From the NCBI GenBank assembly GCA_035559815.1, contig DATMAT010000019.1, positions 62,001 to 126,000 on the forward strand: 64,000 bases of DNA. The letters run 5' to 3'. The first letter of the stretch is position 1. The number at the start of each line of letters is the position of its first letter. This document shows positions 1 through 9,062 of the stretch, one piece after another. Below the pieces are notes generated by a model that did not search any database, was not told the origin of the DNA, and saw only the letters and a program-made list of their open reading frames with translations. The position numbers were made by a program, and so were the translations under genes. The stretch is from Thermodesulfobacteriota bacterium. Lineage in GTDB: Bacteria; Desulfobacterota_D; UBA1144; Nemesobacterales; CSP1-2.

Positions 1-1
1 A

Positions 2-547
2 AATGTATCGGAGCCGAGAAAGGATATAGGGATAAGGACTATTTTCAATTTGCTTGGCCCGATTACCAACCCGGCCGGAGTCAAGCATAAGGTAATGGGG
101 GTTTATTCCGAGGTCTTGGTGACCCCTCTGGCGAAGGTTCTGAGGAATTTGGGATTTGTAAGGGCTATGGTCGTTCACGGGTCTGATTCTTTGGACGAGA
201 TAACGGTAACCGGAAAGACTCATATAGCGGAGCTGAGAGACGGAATGGTAAAAAGCTATCAGTTTGACCCGGCAGATTTGGGATTCAAACGGAGAAAGCT
301 TGAGGAGTTGAAAGGAGGGAGTGCAAAGGAAAACGCCCAGATCGTACTTTCTATTCTCAAGGGTGAGGAACGCGAAGCAAAGAGAGAGGTCTCTGTGCTC
401 AACGCCGCAGCAGCTATTTTGGTAGCGGGCGCCGCTTCCGATATGAAGGGAGCAGTAGCCAGGGCCGAGGAATCCATAGACTCAAGAAATGCCTTAAACA
501 AGCTTAACGACCTAATCAAATTCACGAAAAACTGGACGGATGGTTAA
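2..547 (+). CDS. trpD: Anthranilate phosphoribosyltransferase, 3' part (5' end outside window)
   Basis: C-terminal half of TrpD, which transfers phosphoribose from PRPP to anthranilate in tryptophan synthesis. The frame is open from base 2 and the gene begins before the window. The conserved stretch GIRTIFNLLGPITNPA lies at about 29-73, followed by the family's GSDSLDEI and the C-terminal helical region. It ends 26 bases before trpC, which places both in a trp operon. The TTG at 50 is internal, not a start. The assignment is secure; only the N-terminal residues are missing. Confidence 0.95.
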   Translation, partial: NVSEPRKDIGIRTIFNLLGPITNPAGVKHKVMGVYSEVLVTPLAKVLRNLGFVRAMVVHGSDSLDEITVTGKTHIAELRDGMVKSYQFDPADLGFKRRKLEELKGGSAKENAQIVLSILKGEEREAKREVSVLNAAAAILVAGAASDMKGAVARAEESIDSRNALNKLNDLIKFTKNWTDG

Positions 548-573
548 AAGGACTTTTAAATCGCTTTCCTGAG

Positions 574-1356
574 ATGATTCTTGACAAAATTATTCGGAAC
601 AAGAGAGTTGAGATAGAGAGGGCAAAAAAAGACTTTCCCTTGGGTTTGCTTTCTTCCCGGGTTGAAAAAACTAATCCCCCTAGAGATTTTCTAGAAGCGA
701 TAGCACCGAATGGGGGTGTGAAGATAATTGCCGAGATCAAACGTGCTTCTCCGTCAAGAGGGGTGCTCAGGGAAGATTTTGACCCAATCGAAATTGCCAA
801 AGCGTACAGCAAAGGCGGAGCATCTGCGCTTTCCGTCCTTACCGATAGGGAGTTCTTCAAAGGAGACTTAAATCATCTCCTTGAAGTGAGTAAAACTGTA
901 GAAATGCCTGTCCTAAGAAAGGATTTTCTGGTTGACCCTTATCAGGTCTATGAATCAAGGTTCTACTGTGCAGATGCCCTTCTTCTTATCGCCGCTGTCC
1001 TGGATAAGGAGATGCTCACCGATCTGCTTGAATTAACCCATTCCTTGAATATGAGTGCAATAGTAGAGGTGCATGATGAGGAGGACCTGGAAAAGGCTCT
1101 TCTTTCGCCCAGCAAGATAATAGGAATAAACAACCGTGACCTCAGGACATTCAACGTCAGCCTTGATGTGTCGGTAAGGCTTTCAAGGTTGATCCCGAAA
1201 GAGATGATAGTTATCGCTGAGAGCGGAATAACCTCGGGCGATGACATAAGGAGGCTGAAAGAAGAGGGGATCTGTGTCTTTTTGATTGGTGAAATGTTCA
1301 TGAAGGCTGAATCTCCGGGCAAGGAGCTCGAGAAAATGCTCAAGGAGTTTAGTTAG
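574..1356 (+). CDS. trpC: Indole-3-glycerol phosphate synthase
   Basis: A 260-residue TrpC of normal length, catalysing ring closure of carboxyphenylaminodeoxyribulose phosphate to indole-3-glycerol phosphate. Visible motifs are IAEIKRASPSRG (catalytic Lys, about residue 53), VLRKDFLVDPYQVYE (second catalytic Lys, about 113), GINNRDLRTF (substrate-binding Asn/Arg, about 185) and AESGI near 214. It is a TIM barrel and is not fused to TrpF. The ATG at 574 follows trpD closely without a strong ribosome site, suggesting translational coupling. The next gene is convergent, so trpC probably ends the operon. Confidence 0.96.
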   Translation: MILDKIIRNKRVEIERAKKDFPLGLLSSRVEKTNPPRDFLEAIAPNGGVKIIAEIKRASPSRGVLREDFDPIEIAKAYSKGGASALSVLTDREFFKGDLNHLLEVSKTVEMPVLRKDFLVDPYQVYESRFYCADALLLIAAVLDKEMLTDLLELTHSLNMSAIVEVHDEEDLEKALLSPSKIIGINNRDLRTFNVSLDVSVRLSRLIPKEMIVIAESGITSGDDIRRLKEEGICVFLIGEMFMKAESPGKELEKMLKEFS

Positions 1357-1393
1357 AATGTGCTGGTAGGGGCTCAAAATTTTGAATCCCTAC

Positions 1394-1795
1394 TTATTCG
1401 ATAAAGCCTATATCCCGGAGGATTTTCCCATGGTCAAAGGCAAGCTTGATACCTTTTATCTCCTCCTTTGAAAATGCCTTTACTTCCTTTGTCTCTTCGC
1501 TGGTTTTGATTTCTCCCCCGACCGGTTTACAAAGAAAGCAGACCGAAACAAAGTGTCCACGCGGGTCTCTGTCTGGGGCTGAGTAAACTCCGACGAGCTT
1601 TTCTATTTTTATATCCAGTCCGGTTTCCTCTTTTGCTTCTCTAATTGCTGCTTCCTCGACCGTTTCGCCGTATTCTACTATTCCGCCTGGCAATGCCCAT
1701 TGGTCCTGGTAGGGGTCGAAAACCCTCTTTACCAAAATTATTTTTTTGTCATCGGTAATTATGACCGGGTCTGCAGTCAACGTAATTTTTTTCAT
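1394..1795 (-). CDS. NUDIX hydrolase
   Basis: A 133-residue single-domain NUDIX protein. The Nudix box GX5EX7REUXEEXGU is complete, running from GGIVEYGETVEEAA into REAKEETG at about residues 37-59, so Mg-dependent diphosphate cleavage is expected. The substrate cannot be read from sequence; the small size fits nucleotide or ADP-ribose house-cleaning enzymes. It is convergent with trpC, with 37 bases between the stop codons. Confidence 0.9.
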   Translation of the reverse strand: MKKITLTADPVIITDDKKIILVKRVFDPYQDQWALPGGIVEYGETVEEAAIREAKEETGLDIKIEKLVGVYSAPDRDPRGHFVSVCFLCKPVGGEIKTSEETKEVKAFSKEEIKGIKLAFDHGKILRDIGFIE

Positions 1796-2029
1796 CTTAA
1801 GAGGAACCTTCTATATATAGATTTGAAATTTATTCTAACTTGAATTCAATACACGAGTCTAGCCAAAACTCTCGGTGATTGCTTTGATACACCAAATTAA
1901 CCGGGTAGCAAACGAGTCCGTTCAACCAAGCCCTGTATGTCCTGATGACATTAGTCTTTAGAAATAGGATTGCTTCGGTCGTAGAATTTATACTTTCGAC
2001 TAGCTGGATAGGTTCCGAATAAGTACTTT

Positions 2030-2203
2030 GGCATCCTTCGACCGGGCTCTGGATGAGCGGATGCACGCATCAGCTGCTAATCGGGAATAAAAGACCCGAT
2101 CGTGAAGGGCTAACACCTCAAAAAATTCTATCCTTTCTTTGTGCGGTGAAGCGATCTCTTATTTTGGACAAGTTTGAAGGAACGCATTATTTAAGCGTTC
2201 CTT
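2030..2203. repeat. Intergenic repeat block with a 9-bp fold-back
   Basis: The 1796-2426 gap holds no convincing gene. Bases 2030-2120 resemble the block at 19199-19315 (shared GATGAGCGGATGCA core, then 'gaagg..taacacctc'). Bases 2177-2203 form an inverted repeat, AAGGAACGC / GCGTTCCTT. It is a degenerate copy of the perfect 20-nt palindrome found at 24632 and 35565. Confidence 0.55.
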
Positions 2204-2426
2204 ACATTTAGAGAGCCGTCGTTCGGCTTACCGGCAAACAGTCCAGAGTTGAACAAAGGGTCTACCGGACTGCCTTTGATTTAGAATCCTGAAAGCCCTG
2301 TCCAATGACACTCTTCTGCTGCTTGATGCTTTCGTCAAGGCACTTGATTCGTTGATTATTTTTTCATTGTGATTAGACTATGAAGAAATTTGTACAAAAT
2401 CTTGGCAATTAAAGAGGCAAAAGGAA

Positions 2427-2744
2427 ATGCAGGAGCAGAAAAAGAGAAGAAAAAACCCTACCCTTGCACTTATACTCTCTGCCATATTCCCGGGACTGGG
2501 ACAGGTTTATAACAATCAACTGGCTAAAGGGATAATCCTGATGGCGCTTAACACAATAGTTAATTTTCTCATGTTCGAGCCTCTTCAGAGAATTTTCGAG
2601 GCCGAGGGTAGGATGCCGGATAACCCCACGCTTATCATAGTGACCGGCTACACCATAGCCGGCCTCATACTATGGCTTTACGCCATTATTGATGCCAAAA
2701 AAACAGCAGATAGGATTAACGAGAACGGAGGGATACTGAACTAG
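2427..2744 (+). CDS. Small membrane protein, TM2/DUF5683-like
   Basis: A 105-residue protein with a basic N terminus (QEQKKRRKNP) and two to three hydrophobic segments at about 12-30, 38-50 and 68-86. The motif AIFPGLGQVYNNQLAKG near residues 19-35 is the Pro-Gly-x-Gly-x-x-Tyr signature of TM2/DUF5683-type inner-membrane proteins. The function of these families is unknown. A purine-rich AAAGG precedes the ATG. It stands alone between repeat-rich gaps. Confidence 0.65.
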   Translation: MQEQKKRRKNPTLALILSAIFPGLGQVYNNQLAKGIILMALNTIVNFLMFEPLQRIFEAEGRMPDNPTLIIVTGYTIAGLILWLYAIIDAKKTADRINENGGILN

Positions 2745-2889
2745 TGATAGTAAGAATATGTTCTGATGACAGCAGTAGGTTTTTGACAATCTCTAAGTTT
2801 GGCAGGTGGTATGAAAATTAGCATCCGAATCTTAGAGTCATATTAAAAATGAATGGAACTGATGACCGTAAGCAATTCTATTCTTAATC

Positions 2890-3903
2890 TCACTCCAGTT
2901 TAAGCCTGTCCAATCTCCTTCCCACTTCCCGGATAAGCTCGTTCACTCCTTCTCCGGTTACTGAAGAGATAGGAAATACCTCTATTCCTAAATTGTTGAA
3001 ATAACTTTTTACTCTGTTTAGCTTTTCTCTAGCCTCGGTGATGTCGATTTTATTGGGTGCAATGACCTGAGGTTTATTCCTAAGCTCAGGACTATATGCT
3101 TCCAGTTCTTCATTCATCACCCGAAAGTCTTCTATTGGGTCTCGGTCATTCAGGGGAGACAAATCAAGGACATGAATAAGAATCCTGCTACGCTCTATGT
3201 GTCTCAGGAATTTTATACCCAGACCGGCTCCTTCATGTGCACCTTTTATCAGTCCGGGAATATCTGCCACTACGAACGATTTGTCCTGGTTATAGCTCAC
3301 CACTCCAAGGTTTGGCACCAGCGTGGTGAAAGGATAATCGGCGATTTTAGGGCGTGCCGCCGAAATCCGGGAAATGAGGGTGGATTTGCCCGCATTGGGG
3401 AAGCCAATAATGCCGGCGTCAGCCAGCAGTTTGAGTTCGAGAACTAATGTTTTTTCTTCTCCCTCTTCTCCCGGTTCTGCATATTTGGGAGCTTGGTTAG
3501 TTGAGGTGGCGAATCTTGCGTTCCCTCTTCCGCCACGTCCGCCTTTTGCCACTAGTAGCGTCTGACCATCACTGGTGAGGTCACCTAAAATTTCACCGGT
3601 GTAAAATTCTTTGACAACGGTTCCCACCGGAACCGGGACAAAAAGAGGAGGGGCGCTCTTACCGTGCTGGTCTTTTCCCCTTCCATGTTCTCCGTTTTTG
3701 GCTCGGTAGTGCTGTTTATAGCGATGGTCCAAAAGGGAGGTCATGTTTTGCTTGGCAATAATAATTACGTCCCCGCCGTCTCCGCCATCTCCACCGTTAG
3801 GGCCGCCCCGAGGGACGAATTTTTCTCTTCTGAAGCTGACGCATCCTTTTCCCCCGCGCCCGGACTTTACGTATATTTTTGCTTCGTCGATAAACTTAAC
3901 CAT
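2890..3903 (-). CDS. obgE: GTPase ObgE/CgtA
   Basis: A 338-residue Obg-family GTPase involved in 50S ribosome maturation and stringent-response signalling. The N-terminal Obg fold starts at MVKFIDEAKIYVK and is rich in glycine (GGDGGDGGD). The G domain shows G1 GFPNAGKST, G3 DIPGLIKGAHEG, G4 NKID and G5 SSVTGEG. There is no C-terminal OCT extension. The frame stays open 35 codons upstream of 3903, but that stretch is not family-like, so the ATG at 3903 is chosen. rplU and rpmA, often upstream, are absent. Confidence 0.95.
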   Translation of the reverse strand: MVKFIDEAKIYVKSGRGGKGCVSFRREKFVPRGGPNGGDGGDGGDVIIIAKQNMTSLLDHRYKQHYRAKNGEHGRGKDQHGKSAPPLFVPVPVGTVVKEFYTGEILGDLTSDGQTLLVAKGGRGGRGNARFATSTNQAPKYAEPGEEGEEKTLVLELKLLADAGIIGFPNAGKSTLISRISAARPKIADYPFTTLVPNLGVVSYNQDKSFVVADIPGLIKGAHEGAGLGIKFLRHIERSRILIHVLDLSPLNDRDPIEDFRVMNEELEAYSPELRNKPQVIAPNKIDITEAREKLNRVKSYFNNLGIEVFPISSVTGEGVNELIREVGRRLDRLKLE

Positions 3904-4056
3904 GATGCTTTGATGGGACACAAACACGAGGTTCAAACGGTGCCTGTGACTGGGTTTAATCTTAGCATACTTAAAGTCCAGGCTGAAATTTCGACTGGCC
4001 GTATACAAGGTTTAGTAAAGCGAACACGATGCATTCCGGGTGAATACTCGGTCCTG

Positions 4057-4407
4057 TTATTTTAGCTGGTATTGACCGGCCTTTTCCTGATAGATGCGGT
4101 TTATCTCATCAAATTTTGATACAAATTTGATTCCCATTTTGGTAGGTATGCCGGGCAAGGTATGAGATACCCAGGATATAATGCCTTCTATCAACACAAC
4201 CTCTTCCATCCTGCCGTCGTCGATTGTATTGCCGCCAATATGTATGTGAATCATGATTCTAGACTTGACCGGAAATGCCCTGTGGGATTCGATGGCCATC
4301 CCATTCTTGGAGATGTTTAAGGCATAGCCCGAGGAATTGGGATTTGACAAGCCATACCTAACTCTCTTCCTAAAGGGAACTCTGATCGAAAGCCTGCGAT
4401 TTGCCAT
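4057..4407 (-). CDS. PilZ-domain protein
   Basis: A 116-residue single PilZ domain. The c-di-GMP-binding arginine motif is RVPFRKRVRYG at about residues 9-19 and the second motif is NISKNG near 33-38, matching RxxxR and (D/N)xSxxG. It should bind c-di-GMP and act through partner proteins. It is a clear paralogue of the PilZ protein at 29111-29458 (same RVPFRKRVRYG core, similar end). It lies just upstream of obgE on the same strand. Targets are unknown; the riboswitch-controlled pil region is nearby. Confidence 0.85.
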   Translation of the reverse strand: MANRRLSIRVPFRKRVRYGLSNPNSSGYALNISKNGMAIESHRAFPVKSRIMIHIHIGGNTIDDGRMEEVVLIEGIISWVSHTLPGIPTKMGIKFVSKFDEINRIYQEKAGQYQLK

Positions 4408-4676
4408 TAGACTTATCTCTTTTTATTCTTAATGAGCCTTGCACATTCTATTATAGGTTATTTATAAAGTAGATTTAAGCGGATATAAATTAGACTTCGG
4501 TATGATTTTTGGATAAAAATTAAAGGAATAGTGGGAATTTCTATAACTTTAGTTTGTATCCTCTTCGTTATTAGCACTGTAAGTAACCGTTTGATAGTGT
4601 GTATTACTTGACTTGGAAACGAATAGTTTTGAAAACCATTTGATTTACCTCATATTTGCCGAAGGAGCATACTTAT
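4408..4676. other. Divergent intergenic region, no gene seen
   Basis: An AT-rich gap between the divergent PilZ and permease genes. I see no open frame with a ribosome site and no convincing hairpin. It must hold both promoters, but no pair of boxes stands out. AAGGAG at 4661-4666 is the ribosome site of the next gene. Confidence 0.4.
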
Positions 4677-5744
4677 ATGACTAGAAAACAGATTTTCTCC
4701 TGGTTTTTCTTCGGGATATTCCTTTTTTTAATCTATCTTTTCTACGAGATTCTTAGCCCATTTGCTTTCTCACTTTTCTGGGCGGGGATACTGACCCTGA
4801 TGCTTTATCCTCTTCACGAACGCCTGAATAGGCTACTGAAGAATAGGCCGACGATTTCTTCCATCATCATGACCACCGGAGCTACCTTGGTAATCATAAT
4901 CCCGCTGGGTATCGTTTTTGCGACCCTGGCAGTCGAGGTCTTTGATATTTACCAGGGATTTAAGGATAAGATTGAGTTGATCAAGCTTGGGGCTGTAGCG
5001 GAGAGATTAAAGGAGCTTATTCCCGTAACCATAGTTGAAGAAGTAGAAAAAAGGTTTGATGTGGGAGACTTGGGCATCGAACAGGTTGTATTAAAGGCTG
5101 CGGGAACAGTTAGTAAATATGTTTTTGACCAGGTTCAAGAGGGGGCTAAGAACCTTACCAGCTTGATCATAAGCTTTATAATAATGGTTTTTGCCCTGTT
5201 CTTTTTCTTTCGTGACGGAAGAAGGCTTTACGAAGAGATAAAATATCTAATACCTATGACTGATGAGCAAAAGGAGAGAATATTCGACCGCTTCTACGAT
5301 ATACTGAATGCCGTAATTCTGGGAGTGCTGGCCACCGCCGCCGTACAGGGTATAATAACCGGCCTCATTTTCTGGTTTCTTGGCATCCCATACGCGGTAC
5401 TTGCCGGGGTTCTCACATTCGCATTTTCCATCCTGCCCATTGGAGGTTCGGTATTGGTCTGGCTACCGGTTGGACTGTATCTCCTTTTCGCCGGGGAAGT
5501 TATTAAGGGGATAATTCTTCTTGTCCTTGGAGCCGCTGTAGTAAGCTCTATAGATAATATTCTAAAACCATGGATCATAGGGGGTAGGCTGAAGCTATCG
5601 ACCCTTTTTCTTTTCCTGAGCATTCTGGGCAGTATCAAGGCTTTCGGATTTACCGGCATAATCCTTGGGCCGGTTCTTCTGGTTATCTTTATGAGCTTCC
5701 TAGAAATTTATAAAGCAGAGTACCGGGAACAAAAGTTAGAGTGA
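4677..5744 (+). CDS. AI-2E family transporter (permease)
   Basis: A 355-residue polytopic membrane protein of the AI-2E exporter/YdiK-PerM family. There are hydrophobic helices at both ends and a soluble middle part. The family hallmark is the C-terminal hydrophobic stretch with AVLAGVLTFAFSILPIGG and GFTGIILGPVLL. Members export small molecules or act as Na/H antiporters; the substrate is not predictable. The ATG at 4677 is preferred over an upstream TTG at 4656 because AAGGAG sits 11 bases before it. Confidence 0.88.
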   Translation: MTRKQIFSWFFFGIFLFLIYLFYEILSPFAFSLFWAGILTLMLYPLHERLNRLLKNRPTISSIIMTTGATLVIIIPLGIVFATLAVEVFDIYQGFKDKIELIKLGAVAERLKELIPVTIVEEVEKRFDVGDLGIEQVVLKAAGTVSKYVFDQVQEGAKNLTSLIISFIIMVFALFFFFRDGRRLYEEIKYLIPMTDEQKERIFDRFYDILNAVILGVLATAAVQGIITGLIFWFLGIPYAVLAGVLTFAFSILPIGGSVLVWLPVGLYLLFAGEVIKGIILLVLGAAVVSSIDNILKPWIIGGRLKLSTLFLFLSILGSIKAFGFTGIILGPVLLVIFMSFLEIYKAEYREQKLE

Positions 5745-5812
5745 CCCGGCTCGTCCAGTCGCGTAGGGAACCGGCTATTATCATCCTTTGAACCTACCTC
5801 TCTAATCCAAGG

Positions 5813-6679
5813 TCAAATAGGTTTTTTTGAGGTTTGCTTTTTGCTCAGCGCACGAAGTATGACGCTCAATAATGCCAAGCCCTTGAATCCATCTTCGTCG
5901 CCTTTTAAAGACTGTATGTAGTCGATGTTTTCCTTTATTGATTCGTCTTCCGGAGCTACTTCTTGAGCTATCCTTAGTACCTCCAGTGCTTCGTCGTACC
6001 AACCTTTTTCAACCATGGAGAAGGCTAGGGAGTTATAGGCGGCAACGAAGTCCGGGCATAAGGTTATGATCTCTTTGTATTTGCTCATAGACTCATCAAT
6101 CCACCCCAAATCTAGATAACAATTTCCGATGGAGAGTTGGGCCCACATGTCACCGGGGAAAAGATCAACGTGCTTCTTTAGCTCTTTGAGTGCTTCACTT
6201 GTCCATCCCATGTCGAAATAGCACAGTCCCAGTTGATAATGTATTTCCTCTTTTATATAATCCTGGTCCGAATCCAACAGAGTACAACTTATGAATTCGG
6301 ATATTGCGTCCTCGTAGCATCCTATAGCTCGGTAGGTAAGGGCTAGGTTCCATTTTGCCATGGCGTAATTGGGCTCGATTGTCAGTGCTCTTTCAAAAGC
6401 ATCGAAAGCATCTTTGTGCTGTCCCAATCTAGCAAAGGTTATACCACATTGAGTCCAGATATAAGGGTCCCCTGGGTCGAGTTCGAGAGCCTTGCCGAAA
6501 TAAAAGATGGATGTTTCCAGCTTCCCCATGGCGTCGTAAGTAAGGGCGAATGATAAATAAACATCCGGGTCGTGTGGAGCGATCTTTAAAGCCTTGGTCA
6601 ACTCCCCGAGTGCTTCGTAAAACCTTCCCGTTTCTTTGAAGTTGTCTGCCTTATTAAGAATTCTCTCTAGTCTTCCCAT
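5813..6679 (-). CDS. Tetratricopeptide repeat protein
   Basis: About 288 residues made of some seven TPR units, each with the W/L-G-Y-A-F-P pattern (for example ALGELTKALKIAPHDPDVYL, then FGKALELDPGDPYIW). Such proteins are scaffolds. There is no signal peptide or membrane segment, so it is probably cytoplasmic. GGAG five bases before the ATG at 6679 decides the start over an upstream in-frame TTG at 6700. It is divergent from the riboswitch/pil region, but nothing proves a pilus role. Confidence 0.85.
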   Translation of the reverse strand: MGRLERILNKADNFKETGRFYEALGELTKALKIAPHDPDVYLSFALTYDAMGKLETSIFYFGKALELDPGDPYIWTQCGITFARLGQHKDAFDAFERALTIEPNYAMAKWNLALTYRAIGCYEDAISEFISCTLLDSDQDYIKEEIHYQLGLCYFDMGWTSEALKELKKHVDLFPGDMWAQLSIGNCYLDLGWIDESMSKYKEIITLCPDFVAAYNSLAFSMVEKGWYDEALEVLRIAQEVAPEDESIKENIDYIQSLKGDEDGFKGLALLSVILRALSKKQTSKKPI

Positions 6680-6992
6680 TATTGCTCCGTCCTCTGGCAA
6701 TTTGGCTTAAATCATATTTATTGTGTAGGCAAATGTCAACAAATCAAATAGCCATAAGCTTAAGCTGGTTTTAGGTTCTTATCGTTTAGATGACGAAAAG
6801 GTAACTTGGTCTCAGTGCAAACTCGGGTGAGATCGTATTGCAAAAAGCTTTATGCTTCATCAAGCCTTTCTGTCATCTTAGCGATAGTTTTATAATGAAT
6901 CGACTGAAGGGTGTGACTATGCGAATAAGATTCAGTTTAGTTATGGTGAGCAAGGCTAAATTTAGCCATTCTCCCTAATCAAAGCGGTACAC

Positions 6993-7021
6993 TTGACAAG
7001 GAATTGTTAAAGTAGTATTTT
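6993..7021 (+). promoter_or_regulatory. Sigma-70 promoter for riboswitch transcript
   Basis: TTGACA at 6993-6998, a 17-nt spacer and TATTTT at 7016-7021. Transcription would start near 7028, only a few bases before the riboswitch P1 helix at 7035. That spacing is what an aptamer leader would need. Confidence 0.65.
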
Positions 7022-7034
7022 TGACTTAACTAAG

Positions 7035-7138
7035 ATATCTAACCGACAAGGGCATACTGGTAAAACATACAGGACGCAAAGCCTACGATCTGAGAGTTCT
7101 TAAGAACTTAGGATAGCGGGGTTACCGAAGTTAGATAT
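7035..7138 (+). ncRNA. GEMM-I cyclic dinucleotide riboswitch
   Basis: The aptamer is recognisable from its family-invariant pieces: ACAAGGGCA, then GGACGCAAAGCC, then AGCGGGGTTACCGAAG. P1 closes perfectly: ATATCTAAC (7035-7043) pairs with GTTAGATAT (7130-7138). GEMM-I RNAs sense c-di-GMP, or 3',3'-cGAMP in variants with one changed G. The GGGC block is intact, which favours c-di-GMP by my hand alignment. It lies about 250 bases upstream of pilM. No U-tract terminator is visible after it, so the expression platform is unclear. Confidence 0.88.
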
Positions 7139-7241
7139 GAAGAAAATACCAGAAAACCAGAAAAAACCTTTCCATAGAATTCTAGATATTTCAGTTAATT
7201 GTACAGTACTTAATAAAGTACAATCTCAAATTCATCTAATC

Positions 7242-7270
7242 TTGTCAAGTCTTTCATGGGTTTTTATAAC
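7242..7270 (+). promoter_or_regulatory. Possible second promoter for pilM operon
   Basis: TTGTCA at 7242-7247, a 17-nt spacer and TATAAC at 7265-7270. It would let the pil operon be read without passing through the riboswitch. It is only a sequence match. Confidence 0.4.
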
Positions 7271-7386
7271 GAAGTTAGACTGGATTTTTAAAAGCGACTT
7301 GAGAGAATTTGTTCAATTTTCTAAATTAAGTATTGCAAAAAATTAAAAACGGTGGTTAAATTAGGCTTATAACTAAGGAGGATGGC

Positions 7387-8439
7387 TTGCTTTTCGGGAA
7401 AAAAGAAGCTATTGGCCTGGATATTGGCTCGAGCACTATTAAGCTCGCTGAGCTCAAAGAGACCAAAAAGGGTTATCAATTAAAGAATATTGGTGAAGCC
7501 CTTCTCCCTCCGGAAGCCATAGTAAACAAGGTAATTACCAATCGGGAAGCTGTTTCGGATGTACTTTATACCCTAGTAGAAGACCTGAGAGTAAAAACCA
7601 AAAACGTAGTAATATCTATCTCCGGCCATTCCGTAATCATAAAAAAGGTAAGCCTTCCCAAGATGACTGAGAAGGAGCTACGCGAGGCTATCCCCTGGGA
7701 GTTGGAGCAGTATATACCCCAGAGCATCGAAGACGTTAATTATGACTTCCAGATTCTGCCGGGACAAACGGCCGAAGGCAATATGGATGTGTTAATAGTT
7801 GCCGCCAAGAAAGACATAACTAATGACTATATCGGCGTCGTAAACGATGCAGGGCTAACTCCGGTAGTGGTGGATGTGGATGTATTCGCCCTGGAAAATA
7901 TGTACGAAGCCAATTACCCAGAGTCGTCTGCCGGAATTACGGCGTTGGTTAACATCGGGGCTTCGGTGACAAACATAAATATCTTGCGGAACGGCGTTTC
8001 TGTTTTTACCCGCGACATAACCACGGGTGGAAATCAGTTTACCGAACTAATACAAAAGGAGTTTGACGTTGGATATGATGAAGCCGAAAAAATGAAAAAT
8101 TCTATCGGTCGCAGTGAAACTTCACCCGAACTGGATAGGATATCCCAGGATTTTACCGACTTGATGTGTGGGGAAATTAAGAGGACCCTGGATTTCTTCT
8201 CTACAACTTTGTGGAGAGAGAAGGTAGATAAAATCATGCTTGGAGGGGGCACCTCCAAGATCCCGCGTGTAAGGGAAATACTGGAAGAGATGACCAACTC
8301 CGCAGTAGAGATGATCAACCCGTTCAAGAACATTACTTATAGTTCTTCCGATTTTGACCCTGAGTATATACAGGACATCGCTCCTAAAATGGGTGTTACT
8401 ATAGGACTCGCTCTCCGGAGAATGGGGGATAAGCAATGA
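7387..8439 (+). CDS. pilM: Type IV pilus assembly ATPase PilM
   Basis: A 350-residue actin-like protein of the cytoplasmic face of the type IV pilus alignment complex; it binds the N terminus of PilN. The phosphate-1 loop is AIGLDIGSSTIKLAEL at about residues 9-24, with further actin-fold motifs LVNIGASVTNI and MLGGGTSKIPRV. The TTG at 7387 is used because AAGGAGG lies just upstream and MLFGKKEAIGLDIGSS is the usual PilM N terminus. The ATG at 7382 is out of frame. It is the first gene of pilMNOPQ and overlaps pilN. Confidence 0.94.
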   Translation: MLFGKKEAIGLDIGSSTIKLAELKETKKGYQLKNIGEALLPPEAIVNKVITNREAVSDVLYTLVEDLRVKTKNVVISISGHSVIIKKVSLPKMTEKELREAIPWELEQYIPQSIEDVNYDFQILPGQTAEGNMDVLIVAAKKDITNDYIGVVNDAGLTPVVVDVDVFALENMYEANYPESSAGITALVNIGASVTNINILRNGVSVFTRDITTGGNQFTELIQKEFDVGYDEAEKMKNSIGRSETSPELDRISQDFTDLMCGEIKRTLDFFSTTLWREKVDKIMLGGGTSKIPRVREILEEMTNSAVEMINPFKNITYSSSDFDPEYIQDIAPKMGVTIGLALRRMGDKQ

Positions 8440-9038
8440 TAAAAATTAACCTTCTTCCTGTAGAAGAGAAACGAGAGATAAAGGGGCTAGGCGAATTTGT
8501 AGTCGGGGTATTAGTTCTCCTGGCGGTGGTAATGCTGCTGATAGCTTTAAATTTGATACAGAATAAGAGGATTACTAATGTTAACGACAGAATTGCTGAT
8601 ACCAAGAGGAAGATTCAGAAGCTAGAAGATGTCAAGAAAAAAGTCGAAGAATTCAAGGCAAAGAATCAGGAACTGGAGGGTAGAATCAAGGCAATAGCCA
8701 TACTTGAGGAAAATAGGACCGGGCCGTTGTATGTAATGGATTCGCTTTCTCAGGCTATTCCGGACCGGGCATGGATCGACAAGTTTTCGGAGAAAGGCAG
8801 TGTGGCACAAATGGACGGCATAGCTTGGGATGAACGCACGGTTGCCGATTTTATGAAGAGATTGCAATCCTCTCCTTACTATCAAAACGTCGAACTGAAG
8901 GTGATCAAAGCAAAGGACATACAAAACCTTGCCTTGAAGAATTTTGTCATCGAATCAAAGTTGAATTATTCGGGAAAGGTTGTAAAGGAAGAGCAAAACC
9001 CGGAAGCAAACGGGCTGAGCAAAGAAAAGAGAAAGTAA
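8436..9038 (+). CDS. pilN: Type IV pilus inner-membrane protein PilN
   Basis: A 200-residue bitopic protein. It starts with the conserved INLLP motif (MIKINLLPVEEKR) that docks PilM, then one membrane helix at about 24-44, a coiled coil to about residue 85 and a ferredoxin-like periplasmic domain. The ATG overlaps the pilM stop (ATGA), so translation is coupled. It forms the alignment subcomplex with PilO and PilP. Confidence 0.93.
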   Translation: MIKINLLPVEEKREIKGLGEFVVGVLVLLAVVMLLIALNLIQNKRITNVNDRIADTKRKIQKLEDVKKKVEEFKAKNQELEGRIKAIAILEENRTGPLYVMDSLSQAIPDRAWIDKFSEKGSVAQMDGIAWDERTVADFMKRLQSSPYYQNVELKVIKAKDIQNLALKNFVIESKLNYSGKVVKEEQNPEANGLSKEKRK

Positions 9039-9062
9039 TTTGTCCTAAGGCTTGGCAACAGC

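Noticed and set aside
1830-2066. 78-codon open frame on the minus strand
   Set aside because: No ribosome site, and its start overlaps a dispersed repeat that recurs at 19209; the protein text is not family-like.
7137-7346. 69-codon frame directly after the riboswitch
   Set aside because: Its ATG lies inside the 3' strand of P1 with no ribosome site, and the region contains a promoter-like pair. Better read as leader.
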